From positions 1 through 28,362 of the forward strand of contig JALVCY010000393.1 in NCBI GenBank assembly GCA_027009605.1: a DNA stretch of 28,362 nt. Direction: 5' to 3'. Within the stretch, counting starts at the first letter, position 1, and each line of letters starts with the position of its first letter. The position numbers were made by a program, and so were the translations under genes. Positions 6,627-15,425 of the stretch are shown one piece after another. The notes under the pieces were generated by a model. That model was not told the DNA's origin, made no database searches, and saw only the letters and a list, made by a program, of their open reading frames with translations. Origin of the DNA: Saprospiraceae bacterium (GTDB lineage Bacteria; Bacteroidota; Bacteroidia; Chitinophagales; Saprospiraceae).

Positions 6627-9600
6627 ATGGAAGAAAACAAAAATAATCAGTTCGATAAATCGGACATGGATAAACATACTACGCCCAAGGATGAATTAAC
6701 CAATTCACAGTTGGAACAAGAAAACTTACCCAAAACCGATGCCGAAATCCAGGCGGAAGTAGAAGCAGAATTGGCTGCTTTGAAGAAAGAGCGTATAGAA
6801 GATAAGTTGCCTGAAATAGAAGCCCAAACGCCCGAAATAAAGCCCGAAGAAACCATCCAACCGGAGACTCCAATCCGGGAGGAAACCAAGCCAACAGAAA
6901 TAAAAGCACCTGAAACTATCAAGGAACAGATGATTCCGGAGCCGGTGGAAGCCAAAATAACGGAGATAGAAACCCCGGAAGAAATCAAGGCAAAAGCCGA
7001 AGAAGTCATCCAACCGGAGACTCCAATCCGGGAAGAAATCAAGCCAACAGAAATAAAAGCACCTGAAACCATCAAGGAGCAGGTGATTCCGGAGTCGGTG
7101 GACGCCAAAATAACGGAGATAGAAACCCCGGAAGAAATCAAGGCAAAAGCCGAAGAAGTCATCCAACCGGAGACTCCAATCCGGGAAGAAATCAAGCCAA
7201 CAGAAATAAAAGCAACTGAAACCATCAAGGAACAGGTGATTTCGGAGCCGGTGGACGTCTCAAAGACGGAGATAGAAACCCCGGAAGAAATCAAGGCAAA
7301 AGCCGAAGAAGTCATCCAGCAGGAGACTCCAATCGAAGCACCTAAGCCTGTTCAAGAAAAGGCGACCGTAAGCACGCCGGAAGTGGTGCCGTTGAATACG
7401 ACCCGAAAGAAGGTCGAAAACCCAGTCCCAAAAGCACCGGTAAAGCAAGAGCCGGTGGCCGCTACAAAGCCGACCATCAAGGAGATTCAAGAAAAAAACA
7501 AACCGAAATATCGTAAAGTCGTCCGATGGATGTGGGCTTTGGCTATTTTGGGCGTATTGGGTATTGCCGGTATTTTTATTGCTCTAAGTTTTACGGATTT
7601 GCCGACGTTTGAAGAGTTGGAAAACCCAAAATCAAAGCTCGCTACCAATATTTACGCAGGAAATGGGGAAGTCCTAGGTCGCTATTTTATAGAAAACCGG
7701 GTGCCGGTTACTTTCGATCAGCTTTCGCCAAATCTTGTCAAAGCCTTGATTGCAACAGAAGATTTGAGATATTATAAGCACTCGGGGATAGATGCGCGCG
7801 GGTTGGCTCGTGCAATTGCCTTCTTGGGCTCAAGGGGGGGAGCCAGTACGATACCGCAGCAGTTGGCCAAACAATTGTACACCAATCGAAGGGCTAGAAA
7901 CATCGTCGATCGCCTCTTCCAAAAATTTAAAGAGTGGATTACCGCAGTGAAGCTCGAACGGAGCTATACCAAAGAAGAAATCATGGCCATGTATCTCAAT
8001 AAGGTCAGTTATAACAACGGGGCTTTTGGGATTCGGGCTGCATCAGAGACTTATTTTGGAAAAGAACAAGATGAATTGGCACTGGAAGAAGCAGCCGTTT
8101 TAGTAGGCATGCTCCAAAATCCTTCTTTGTACAACCCGTTGACCCGTCCGGAAAAGGTAATTCGTCGTCGAAATGTGGTTTTGCACCAAATGCTGAAATA
8201 CGGAAAAATCTCTCAAGCAGAGTACGATAAGGCCAAAGCCGCACCGCTGAACATGTCCAAATTTAAGCGCTCCAACCATACCGAAGGCTTGGCCCCATAC
8301 TTTAGGATGGAAATGAGCAAAGATGTCAACAAGATATTGAAAGGAAATGCAGTGAAAAAGCCCGACGGCACCGCTTACAATATTTATAAGGACGGCTTAA
8401 AAGTGTACACCACCATAGACCCCGTCATTCAGAAATATGCCGAAGAAGCCGTCCGTAAAAAAATGGCGGAGTTGCAGGCCAAGTATTGGAAGGTCTGGAA
8501 AAAAGATGACCCTTGGACTTACATCGACCCCGAAAAAATAAATAGGGCAAAAGAAGAAGATGAAGAGCTGGATACCGAAACCATCCTAAAAATTAGAGCC
8601 AATGCCCTGCATAAATTGGTCACTCAAAGTAAGCGGTACGCAAATCTAAAACACAAATATATCGCAGCCGTTGTGGCCAAAATTCAAGAAGAAAACAACG
8701 GATTGGTCCTAAAGGATTATGATATTGAGCGGATGGTCAAAGAAGCCAAAGAGCCCGGCTATCTAAAAGAGCTGAAAAAAGCAAACTTGGTTTCCGCCAA
8801 AAAGCTCAGCCTTTATCGAAAGATAATGAAGTCGGATAGTTGGATGACACTTTTGGCGCAAGCCAGAAAATTGGAAGCTGCCGCCAAAAAAGAGTTTGCA
8901 CAAAAGACCAAGATGAAAATCTTTGCCTACAACAAAGACATGGAAACGGATACCATCATGACACCGATGGATTCTATTCGTTATCACCGGATGATTTTGC
9001 AGACGGGCTTATTGGCCGTAGAGCCTTCGACCGGTTTTGTCAAAGCTTGGGTAGGCGGAGTGAACCATAAATATTTTAAGTATGATCACGTGCGAATCGA
9101 CCGGCAAGTGGGCTCTACCTTTAAGCCTTTTGTGTATTCGACGGCGATACTATTGCAGGGAGTTTCGCCTTGTTTTAGAGTGGAAGATGTCCCGCAGACG
9201 ATAAGCCCGGGAGAAGGTAGTTTCCATCTGGAAAAGGATTGGACGCCCCGAAATGCCAATAATAAATATACCGGAGAGTCGCTTACGCTAAAAGATGGCT
9301 TGCGCAAATCCAAAAATACGGTTTCTGTCTTTTTGATGAAGCAGTTGGGTAGTCCGATGCCGGTAGTCAACTTGGTCGATCACATGGGAATTAGCAAAAA
9401 AGCCAAACGGCCGGATGGGCGATACCGGATTCCAAGATCGCCTTCTATTTGCTTAGGAGCGGTGGATTTACAAGTTTGGGAGATGACCGGTGCTTATACG
9501 ACTTTTGCTAATAACGGCGTGTTTACCCGTCCGGTGACCATCACCAAGATTGAAGATAAAAACGGAAAGGTACTGTATGAGTATATGCCCGAAGAACGTT

Positions 9601-10079
9601 CGGCTCTTCCGGCAAATGTAAACTACGTGATGTTGGAGATGCTACGGTATAATCTTGTCGGAGCACGCGGATTTGGAAAGATTAAAAGCCAAGTCGGCGG
9701 GAAAACCGGAACAACCAACGGATATTCAGACGGGTGGTTTATGGGGGTCACACCTAATTTGATTGTTGGTACTTGGGTCGGTGGGGATGACCATTGGATT
9801 CATTTTAAAACTATTAGTAATGGAGCGGGCTCCAAAATGGCACGGCCTATTTTTGTCGAGTTGTTGAAAAAACTAGAGAAAAATCCGGACGTCTATGATG
9901 TCCATGCGCAGTTTAAGCGGCCTAGCGGGGATATCGGTATTGAATTAGATTGCTCGAAGTATAAGAATCCAAGCGCCGGTGGAGATGAATTTTTTGATGA
10001 CATCGAAAGCAAAAAAGATTCTGTGAAAAATAATGATGGTTTTGATGATCCTTTTGGAGATGACGGAGATAATTTTTGA
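6627..10079 (+). CDS. mrcA: Class A penicillin-binding protein (PBP1A-type) with repeat-rich cytoplasmic extension
   Basis: A bifunctional peptidoglycan synthase of 1150 residues, longer than usual for the family because residues 1-290 form an acidic, Pro/Glu/Lys-rich cytoplasmic extension with tandem repeats. A single membrane anchor lies at about 304-326 (WMWALAILGVLGIAGIF). The GT51 glycosyltransferase domain follows, with ATEDLRYYKHSG (catalytic Glu378) and GGASTIPQQLAKQL. The transpeptidase domain has S830TFK, S895KN and K1026TGTTN, the three standard active-site motifs. Between the two lies a Lys/Glu-rich insertion of about 150 residues ending in MTPMDSIRYHR, as in other Bacteroidota PBP1A. 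The C-terminus is Asp-rich. It polymerises lipid II and cross-links stem peptides at the inner membrane. The gene symbol is by family analogy. Confidence 0.93.
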   Translation: MEENKNNQFDKSDMDKHTTPKDELTNSQLEQENLPKTDAEIQAEVEAELAALKKERIEDKLPEIEAQTPEIKPEETIQPETPIREETKPTEIKAPETIKEQMIPEPVEAKITEIETPEEIKAKAEEVIQPETPIREEIKPTEIKAPETIKEQVIPESVDAKITEIETPEEIKAKAEEVIQPETPIREEIKPTEIKATETIKEQVISEPVDVSKTEIETPEEIKAKAEEVIQQETPIEAPKPVQEKATVSTPEVVPLNTTRKKVENPVPKAPVKQEPVAATKPTIKEIQEKNKPKYRKVVRWMWALAILGVLGIAGIFIALSFTDLPTFEELENPKSKLATNIYAGNGEVLGRYFIENRVPVTFDQLSPNLVKALIATEDLRYYKHSGIDARGLARAIAFLGSRGGASTIPQQLAKQLYTNRRARNIVDRLFQKFKEWITAVKLERSYTKEEIMAMYLNKVSYNNGAFGIRAASETYFGKEQDELALEEAAVLVGMLQNPSLYNPLTRPEKVIRRRNVVLHQMLKYGKISQAEYDKAKAAPLNMSKFKRSNHTEGLAPYFRMEMSKDVNKILKGNAVKKPDGTAYNIYKDGLKVYTTIDPVIQKYAEEAVRKKMAELQAKYWKVWKKDDPWTYIDPEKINRAKEEDEELDTETILKIRANALHKLVTQSKRYANLKHKYIAAVVAKIQEENNGLVLKDYDIERMVKEAKEPGYLKELKKANLVSAKKLSLYRKIMKSDSWMTLLAQARKLEAAAKKEFAQKTKMKIFAYNKDMETDTIMTPMDSIRYHRMILQTGLLAVEPSTGFVKAWVGGVNHKYFKYDHVRIDRQVGSTFKPFVYSTAILLQGVSPCFRVEDVPQTISPGEGSFHLEKDWTPRNANNKYTGESLTLKDGLRKSKNTVSVFLMKQLGSPMPVVNLVDHMGISKKAKRPDGRYRIPRSPSICLGAVDLQVWEMTGAYTTFANNGVFTRPVTITKIEDKNGKVLYEYMPEERSALPANVNYVMLEMLRYNLVGARGFGKIKSQVGGKTGTTNGYSDGWFMGVTPNLIVGTWVGGDDHWIHFKTISNGAGSKMARPIFVELLKKLEKNPDVYDVHAQFKRPSGDIGIELDCSKYKNPSAGGDEFFDDIESKKDSVKNNDGFDDPFGDDGDNF
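6846..7340 (+). repeat. 153-bp tandem repeat inside the PBP1A gene
   Basis: Units start at 6846, 6999, 7152 and (partial) 7305, each exactly 153 bp after the last, giving about 3.2 copies. Each encodes 51 residues of the form EEVIQPETPIREE, KPTEIKAPETIKEQ, ITEIETPEEIKAKA. Copies are highly similar in DNA, so the array is recent or kept uniform by recombination. As 153 is divisible by three, copy-number changes keep the frame. Confidence 0.95.
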
Positions 10080-10389
10080 TTGGCGCTAAGCGATGACTTG
10101 ACTCCGAAAAGTTTAGATTTTGAAGTAGTTGGGAGAGTTGCTAGATTTTATTCTAGGAGCATGTATTCTGTTCAATTGTTGAGTCTGCTCCGAAAAGTCC
10201 ATGCAGCCAAGAATTAAAGCACAGAACAAAATTTTATTTGGTTTACCATAAGTCCCCCATTTCTAAGGGGGATTTAGAGGGTTAAAACAAAAGAGAAAAC
10301 CAAATAAAATTTTGTGGACTCAAGAGCAAATCACTGAATCTGACTTTTAGGAGTAAGCTCAACCATTACACAAAAACATAAATCATTCA
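10080..10389. other. 310-bp gene-less spacer with an inverted-repeat element
   Basis: No reading frame worth calling. The spacer is largely occupied by the inverted-repeat element at 10178-10363 (listed separately). The left 100 bp also contains CTCCGAAAAGT at 10100-10110, a word repeated inside the element. No clear TAnnTTTG promoter for the downstream gene was found. Confidence 0.6.
10178..10363. repeat. 186-bp imperfect inverted-repeat element
   Basis: Outer arms GTTGAGTCTGCTCCGAAAAG and the complement of CTTTTAGGAGTAAGCTCAAC pair at most positions. Inner arms ACAAAATTTTATTTGGTTT and AAACCAAATAAAATTTTGT are a perfect 19-bp match. The centre holds a third hairpin (TCCCCCATTTCTAAGGGGGA) followed by a GGATTTAGAGGGTT tail. 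The nested symmetry looks like a small non-autonomous mobile element or a strong RNA fold. It ends 26 bp before the next start codon. Confidence 0.75.
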
Positions 10390-12402
10390 ATGAAACAGCC
10401 CCTCGCACTTTTTCTATGGGTTTTGATGCCCTTATTATTTTTTCAGTGTATTCCTCCACAAGAAGTCGATCCCGGGGAGATTAATGTAGATTTTGGGGAT
10501 GCCAACCTAAAGCGGGTGATGGATTTGGCGGACAAACATGTAAAGGATAGTCTCTTGGTTTTTCTGGAAAGCGAGTCTCCGACTATCCGTTATTGTGCAT
10601 TGAAAGGCTTTGCAGAAATGAAGGACAGCACTGTCATCGATCAAGTGGCGGTCTTGCTAGACGATCCTATTGAGCAAATCCAATCTTTGGCGGCCTACAC
10701 CATTGGTTTGACGGGGGCGCAGTCCGGGGTGAAGTACTTAACACAAGCCTTTGCGAGTTCTGACACCATTAGTGCTCGACGTCCACCGAATGAATGGGTG
10801 CTGGAAGCTTTAGGGCGTTGTGGAGATCAAAAGATACTCAAAAATTTAGCGACAGTTACTACTTTCTTGCCCAAAGATACCGCATTGGTCAATGGACAGG
10901 CCAAAGCCATATATCGCTTTTCCTTGCGGAATATGATTTTGCCGCAAGGAACAAAGGCGATGTTGAAAATGGCTATAGACCATAATTACCCGCCAATTGC
11001 CCGGCTATATGCAGGAGCGTATTTAGCACGCACGAAGGAGGTTCGTTTTGATGCCAATGACTCTCATAAACTGCTCAAAGCTTTTACGCAGGGAAGTGAC
11101 CAAGAAAAAATGTTTTTTGCGCAAGCATTAGCTAAAACAACCGATACGACATCACTGATTTTATTGAAAAATAAACTCTCCATAGAAAAGCATCCCGGAG
11201 TAAAAGTGAATATCTTAAGAGCCATTAGTGACTTATCTTATGTTCGGGTGAGTGAGTTGTTTTTTGATGCTTTGCGGTCTAATTCACCCGAGGTAGCCGG
11301 TGTCGCCAGAGATTGGGTTGTGAAGCATGGGACACAGGAAGATGCCTTTGAATATTACAAAATGGCTAAAGATACTTCGCTTAATTCTTTATCTAAAGTG
11401 GCTTTGTTGCATGCCGGTTTGAAACATATTTACCGCTTGGATACCAATGAGTTGAGATTAATTAACCGGACATTAAGAAACGTGTATTACCAAAATAAAG
11501 ACCCTTATGTCCAAGCTGCGGTATTACATGGATTAGTAGAATATCCTTGGAATTTTAGATTTATCCGTGATGAAGCGGAGCAGTCTTCCTACAAGGTGGT
11601 GCAAGTAGCCGGTATTGAAGCACTAGACGAATTGCTTCGCTCTGAAAACTATATCAAATCTATAGGCTCTTACCGAAAAGGTCTTAAGCATGAATTGAGC
11701 CGGTTTTTTATGCAGATGCTGGAGTCCGGCGATGTCGGCAAAAGAGCCGCTGCTGCCATTGCCTTGCGGAATGATGACCCGGAATTTGTGAAATATGCAC
11801 GGGACACTACATTTATCCGCCGGATGGAGCTGGAAGTAGCCGGTACACCAAAGGATATCGAGTCCCATAATGAAATACTAAAGACCATCGCCTTATTCAA
11901 GGGGACAGCCTACAAACCCATCAAACCAACCTACAATCATCCGATTGATTGGTTTCCGCTGGAAGATTATAAGGGGGAAGATGTGGTTGTTTCGACGACC
12001 AAAGGCGATATTGTGGTTCAACTTTTTTTCAAGGATGCGCCGGGTACGGTCTCCAATTTTATCAAAGAATCCAAACGTAAATACTACAATAACAAGGCTT
12101 TTCATCGAGTCGTCCCCAATTTTGTGATTCAGGGCGGTTGCCCTAGGGGAGATGGCTATGGCTCTTTGGATTATACGATACGGTCTGAGTTTTTTCCATA
12201 CAATTATGACGATGCCGGCTATTTAGGAATGGCTTCTGTAGGCAATCATACCGAAGGTGTACAGTTTTTTATTACCCATTCGGCGACTCCCCATTTAGAC
12301 GGTAATTATACTATATTTGGGAAGGTCAAAAAAGGGATGGATGTTGTCCATAAAATTGAAGTGGGAGACCAAATTTTGACTGTTTCTTTTACAAAAAAAT
12401 AG
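10390..12402 (+). CDS. HEAT-repeat protein fused to a cyclophilin-type peptidyl-prolyl isomerase
   Basis: A 670-residue exported protein. Residues 1-20 look like a signal peptide ending at Cys20, but the preceding residues (FFQ) are not a canonical lipobox, so lipid anchoring is uncertain. Residues about 35-510 are helical HEAT-like repeats (for example SLAAYTIGLTGAQSGVKYL). Residues about 527-668 form a cyclophilin domain: GDIVVQLFFKDAPGTVSNF, FHRVVPNFVIQGG with Arg573 at the place of the catalytic Arg of cyclophilin A, GVQFFITHS and LDGNYTIFGKV. The usual active-site Trp and His positions appear as His and Tyr, common in bacterial members. Likely a periplasmic folding catalyst with a protein-binding scaffold; its clients are unknown. 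Confidence 0.88.
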   Translation: MKQPLALFLWVLMPLLFFQCIPPQEVDPGEINVDFGDANLKRVMDLADKHVKDSLLVFLESESPTIRYCALKGFAEMKDSTVIDQVAVLLDDPIEQIQSLAAYTIGLTGAQSGVKYLTQAFASSDTISARRPPNEWVLEALGRCGDQKILKNLATVTTFLPKDTALVNGQAKAIYRFSLRNMILPQGTKAMLKMAIDHNYPPIARLYAGAYLARTKEVRFDANDSHKLLKAFTQGSDQEKMFFAQALAKTTDTTSLILLKNKLSIEKHPGVKVNILRAISDLSYVRVSELFFDALRSNSPEVAGVARDWVVKHGTQEDAFEYYKMAKDTSLNSLSKVALLHAGLKHIYRLDTNELRLINRTLRNVYYQNKDPYVQAAVLHGLVEYPWNFRFIRDEAEQSSYKVVQVAGIEALDELLRSENYIKSIGSYRKGLKHELSRFFMQMLESGDVGKRAAAAIALRNDDPEFVKYARDTTFIRRMELEVAGTPKDIESHNEILKTIALFKGTAYKPIKPTYNHPIDWFPLEDYKGEDVVVSTTKGDIVVQLFFKDAPGTVSNFIKESKRKYYNNKAFHRVVPNFVIQGGCPRGDGYGSLDYTIRSEFFPYNYDDAGYLGMASVGNHTEGVQFFITHSATPHLDGNYTIFGKVKKGMDVVHKIEVGDQILTVSFTKK

Positions 12403-12411
12403 GTCACGACC

Positions 12412-12461
12412 CATCGTAGGGACGCGGCTCATCGTAGGGACGCACGGCCGTGCGTCCCTAC
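12412..12461. repeat. 28-bp perfect palindrome with flanking direct repeat between convergent genes
   Basis: CATCGTAGGGACGC occurs at 12412-12425 and 12430-12443. The second copy runs into a perfect palindrome at 12434-12461 (GTAGGGACGCACGG followed by its complement). Decayed pieces of the same words continue to about 12495. The element is GC-rich against AT-rich surroundings and sits between two converging stop codons (12402 and 12502), so its hairpin could end transcription from both sides. From memory, similar GTAGGGACGCACGGCC palindromes are dispersed in several bacterial genomes. Confidence 0.8.
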
Positions 12462-12501
12462 ACCCCGTGCGTCCCGGGACAGGCCGTGCGTTCAATGATT
12501 A

Positions 12502-14034
12502 TTAATCAAAATCAAATTTAATCCCTTGCGCCAATGGTACATCTTTACCGTAGTTGATGGTATTGGTTTGACGGCGCATGTAGGCTTTCCAAGAGTCGGA
12601 GCCGGATTCGCGACCTCCGCCGGTTTCTTTTTCCCCACCGAAGGCGCCACCGATTTCTGCACCACTTGTTCCGATATTCACATTGGCGATACCGCAGTCC
12701 GAACCGCAACAAGAAAGGAAGGCTTCCATCTCCCGCATGTCCGTGGTCATGATGGAGGAAGAAAGGCCTTGTGGTACATCATTTTGCATGTGGATGGCTT
12801 CGTCCAAGTCATCATATTTCATGATGTAAAGAATGGGTGCGAAAGTCTCAGTCTTTACTATTGGCATTTCGTGGGTGACTTCAGCAATACATGGTTTTAC
12901 GTAAGTACCGGAGCCGTCGTATTCTTTGCCCTTGAGTACGCCGCCGGCGACTAGGAATTTACCCCCTTGTTCTTTAACCGCTTTAATGGTATTCAGGTAT
13001 TTGTCAACTGCTTGTTGGTCGATGATGGGTCCCATATGGTTTTTGGCATCCAGTGGATTACCGATTTTGATTTGCTTATAGGCTTTGACCAATTGTTTTT
13101 TCACTTTGTCATAGATGCTGGAGTGAATAATCAAACGGCGGGTCGAAGTACAACGTTGTCCGGCTGTGCCGACAGCGCCAAATACCGCACTGGTCATCAC
13201 TACATTCATATCCGCAGAAGGCGTCACAATAATCGCATTGTTTCCACCCAATTCTAGGATAGTCCGTCCAAATCTAGCCGCTACGACTCCGCCTACTTTG
13301 CGTCCCATGGCTGTGCTGCCGGTGGCAGAAATCAAAGGAATACGCTTGTCGGTCGTCATGTATTCCCCTACGATATAGTTTCCGTTGATTAACGTAGAGA
13401 CACCATCAGGCACTTTGTTTTCTTTAAAGACTTCTTGCAAAAGGTTTTGGCAGGCTACCCCACAAAGTGGAGCTTTTTCCGAAGGTTTCCATACACATAC
13501 ATCGCCCGCTACTAGCGCAATCATAGCATTCCAAGCCCAAACAGCTACCGGAAAGTTGAAAGACGAGATAATACCTACCAATCCGACAGGATGCCATTGT
13601 TCATACATGCGGTGATTGGGTCGCTCGGAGTGCATGCTCAATCCGTACAATTGGCGAGATTGGCCAACGGCGAAGTCACAAATATCAATCATTTCTTGAA
13701 CTTCTCCCAGCCCTTCTTGAAGGCTTTTGCCCATTTCGTAAGAAACCAGCGTGCCTAGTTCTTTTTTATATTTTCTTAGTTTGTCCCCGTATTGGCGGAC
13801 GATGTCTCCGCGTTTGGGAGCGGGGATGTCTCTCCATTTGACGAAAGCTGCTTCCGCTCTCTTGATGGCGGCATCATATTGTTTTCTGGTCGTTACGCTT
13901 ACTTCGCCGATGAGTTTACCATCCACGGGAGAGTAAGATTTTAGGTATTCCTTGGAGTCATAAGTTTTGCTTCCTGACCAAGTGCCCGGATTTTTTTTCT
14001 TGAGACCCAGCTTGCGCAAAAATGATTTATTCAT
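12502..14034 (-). CDS. amaB: ALDH7-type aldehyde dehydrogenase (piperideine-6-carboxylate / aminoadipate semialdehyde dehydrogenase)
   Basis: A 510-residue NAD-dependent aldehyde dehydrogenase. Glu261 in LELGGNN and Cys295 in GTAGQRCTSTRR are the catalytic general base and nucleophile. The C-terminal signature GGEKETGGGRESGSDSWKAY plus RRQTNTINY and PLAQGIKFDFD is characteristic of the ALDH7/antiquitin group, which oxidises L-aminoadipate semialdehyde (in equilibrium with piperideine-6-carboxylate) in lysine breakdown. Substrate assignment is by family; no other lysine-catabolic gene is in the window. The 5' untranslated region of about 115 bases carries a palindromic repeat. It is convergent with the HEAT/cyclophilin gene. 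Confidence 0.9.
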   Translation of the reverse strand: MNKSFLRKLGLKKKNPGTWSGSKTYDSKEYLKSYSPVDGKLIGEVSVTTRKQYDAAIKRAEAAFVKWRDIPAPKRGDIVRQYGDKLRKYKKELGTLVSYEMGKSLQEGLGEVQEMIDICDFAVGQSRQLYGLSMHSERPNHRMYEQWHPVGLVGIISSFNFPVAVWAWNAMIALVAGDVCVWKPSEKAPLCGVACQNLLQEVFKENKVPDGVSTLINGNYIVGEYMTTDKRIPLISATGSTAMGRKVGGVVAARFGRTILELGGNNAIIVTPSADMNVVMTSAVFGAVGTAGQRCTSTRRLIIHSSIYDKVKKQLVKAYKQIKIGNPLDAKNHMGPIIDQQAVDKYLNTIKAVKEQGGKFLVAGGVLKGKEYDGSGTYVKPCIAEVTHEMPIVKTETFAPILYIMKYDDLDEAIHMQNDVPQGLSSSIMTTDMREMEAFLSCCGSDCGIANVNIGTSGAEIGGAFGGEKETGGGRESGSDSWKAYMRRQTNTINYGKDVPLAQGIKFDFD

Positions 14035-14052
14035 GATTCAAATTTTATTTGT

Positions 14053-14111
14053 AAATGTTTAGGTGCTCCTATTTTATGGCAAAAAATAGGCATTTTTGTG
14101 CCTAAACAGTT
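14053..14111 (-). repeat. Palindromic dispersed element, copy 2
   Basis: Read on the minus strand it begins AACTGTTTAGGC and ends GCACCTAAACATTT, with internal ATGCCTATTTTTTGCCATAAAAT. It shares ends and core words with the 75-bp element at 5519-5593, the core words being in another order relative to the ends. It lies 18 bp before the dehydrogenase start codon, inside the expected leader of that mRNA, where it could fold. Confidence 0.65.
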
Positions 14112-14159
14112 ACTTTTATTTAAAAAAGGATTTCAGAGCCAAACTCTTGAAATGGAATG

Positions 14160-14167
14160 CAAAGGTA
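14160..14167 (-). promoter_or_regulatory. -7 promoter element of the aldehyde dehydrogenase gene
   Basis: On the minus strand the sequence is TACCTTTG, an exact TAnnTTTG match. It lies about 125 bp before the start codon; no clear -33 TTG is seen. Transcription would start near 14153 and include the palindromic element. Confidence 0.5.
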
Positions 14168-14238
14168 CGGATTGTATTAGGATTTTGGGGATATTTTTGA
14201 AATTTATGGTATAATGGTGAAGTACTAGGTTGTTGAAC

Positions 14239-14265
14239 CACGAAAAACACGAAAAAACACGAAAG
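14239..14265. repeat. CACGAAAAA triple short repeat
   Basis: Three consecutive units, CACGAAAAA, CACGAAAAAA and CACGAAAG, preceded by AAC. This kind of ACCACGAA-type word is familiar as an intergenic repeat in environmental bacteria, though that is from memory. It lies upstream of the HipA-like module. Confidence 0.55.
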
Positions 14266-14390
14266 TCAATTGAATGCAATAAAAAAATCCGGAAAATATG
14301 GTTTAGATAAGTTTAGTGCTTCAATCTGCGGGTGGATGTTTTTTGTGCAATTAGTTTGGAAGGAATCTATTGTTTGACTATCTTGCACAG

Positions 14391-15425
14391 ATGAAGCCAA
14401 AAGCTCGAAATATTAAGATTCGACTGAGAAAGGAAAAATCAGCTAATTTCTCAGGGAAAATGCCAAAACAGAACAAGATAGCTCATCTTAAAAATGAGCA
14501 TTATTATGTTGAAGAACATGATTTGGATGGGGATGCACCCAAGCAATTTATTAGAGTATATCTTTATGAAGAAAAAAGTGGCATACGTAAGAAAAATCTA
14601 AAGACATGGATTCCGTTTATTGCAAAATCAGGAGAAAAATGGTATCCCCATGAGTCGATTGTGGAGTATTTATTGAATAGAATTGGAGATGTGATTGGGT
14701 TGAATATGAATGATACGAAGTTATTAATTATCAATGGTCAGATACGCTTTTTAAGTCGTTATTTTTTACGCAAAGACGAAGTGATGATTCATGGAGCAGA
14801 AATATGTGGAGAGTATCTTGATGACGATGCGCTGGCAAAAGAAATCGCTAATAATAAGCAGGATTCAAGAGAGCTTTTTACTTTTCAGTTTATTGAAAAG
14901 GCGATTCAGAACGTTTTTGCTCATAATGCGACCGAACTGCTTACTTGTTTTGTGAAAATGCTCATATTTGATGCTTTGGTTGGAAATAATGATCGGCATT
15001 TTTATAATTGGGCAATTATTAGACCTGTAAAAAGAATACAAATAGCCCCACGATTTGCGCCCATTTATGATACTGCTAGGGGGCTCTTTTGGAATTGGTC
15101 AGATGATAGAATAATCGAAAGTCTAAGAAACTATCATAAAAAACATGGTCAAAAACTGGAAAATTATCTTAAAAATGCTTATCCTAGAGTCAGTTTGGAT
15201 GATGATGCTGAAATTAACCATTTCGAATTGATTGATTTTCTTGTCGAAAAAAACAAATTATACAAAGATATCGTTTTAGAGTTGTCTTCTTTGAAAAATG
15301 AAAGGAGGGTGGTGCAAATGATAAAGGACGAATTTCGGTTTTTCTTTATTGAAGAGCGCCTAGAGTTAGTAATTTTGGCAATCAAGTTCAGATTCAATTA
15401 CCTACGTAAAAAAGCAAAATGTTAA
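14391..15425 (+). CDS. HipA-like serine/threonine kinase lobe protein
   Basis: A 344-residue protein with the kinase core of the HipA family. Visible landmarks are a candidate ATP-binding Lys79 and Glu88 (FIAKSGEKWYPHESIVEYL), SRYFL near 122-126, the catalytic loop D201RHFYN206 in FDALVGNNDRHFYN, and the metal-binding D227 in FAPIYDTARG. HipA kinases phosphorylate translation factors or aminoacyl-tRNA synthetases and act as toxins when not restrained; the target here is unknown. The N-terminal HipA subdomain is absent and is supplied by the next gene, which overlaps by 7 bp. Start taken at ATG 14391; a TTG at 14370 is also in frame. No HipB-like DNA-binding gene is adjacent. Confidence 0.82.
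   Translation: MKPKARNIKIRLRKEKSANFSGKMPKQNKIAHLKNEHYYVEEHDLDGDAPKQFIRVYLYEEKSGIRKKNLKTWIPFIAKSGEKWYPHESIVEYLLNRIGDVIGLNMNDTKLLIINGQIRFLSRYFLRKDEVMIHGAEICGEYLDDDALAKEIANNKQDSRELFTFQFIEKAIQNVFAHNATELLTCFVKMLIFDALVGNNDRHFYNWAIIRPVKRIQIAPRFAPIYDTARGLFWNWSDDRIIESLRNYHKKHGQKLENYLKNAYPRVSLDDDAEINHFELIDFLVEKNKLYKDIVLELSSLKNERRVVQMIKDEFRFFFIEERLELVILAIKFRFNYLRKKAKC

Larger units (their letters stand above)
14112..14390. other. Divergent intergenic region between dehydrogenase and HipA-like module
   Basis: Together with the palindromic element this gives about 356 bp without a gene. It holds the dehydrogenase promoter (14160-14167) and a CACGAAAA repeat cluster (14239-14265). No helix-turn-helix antitoxin gene fits here, and no clear TAnnTTTG promoter for the rightward kinase gene was found. 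Confidence 0.6.

Noticed and set aside
6647..7315. 222-codon minus-strand frame with internal repeats
   Set aside because: Antisense of the PBP1A repeat array; its periodicity is just the 153-bp repeat read backwards.
6846..7340. CRISPR-like periodicity
   Set aside because: The array is a coding tandem repeat without spacers; no cas genes are present in the window.
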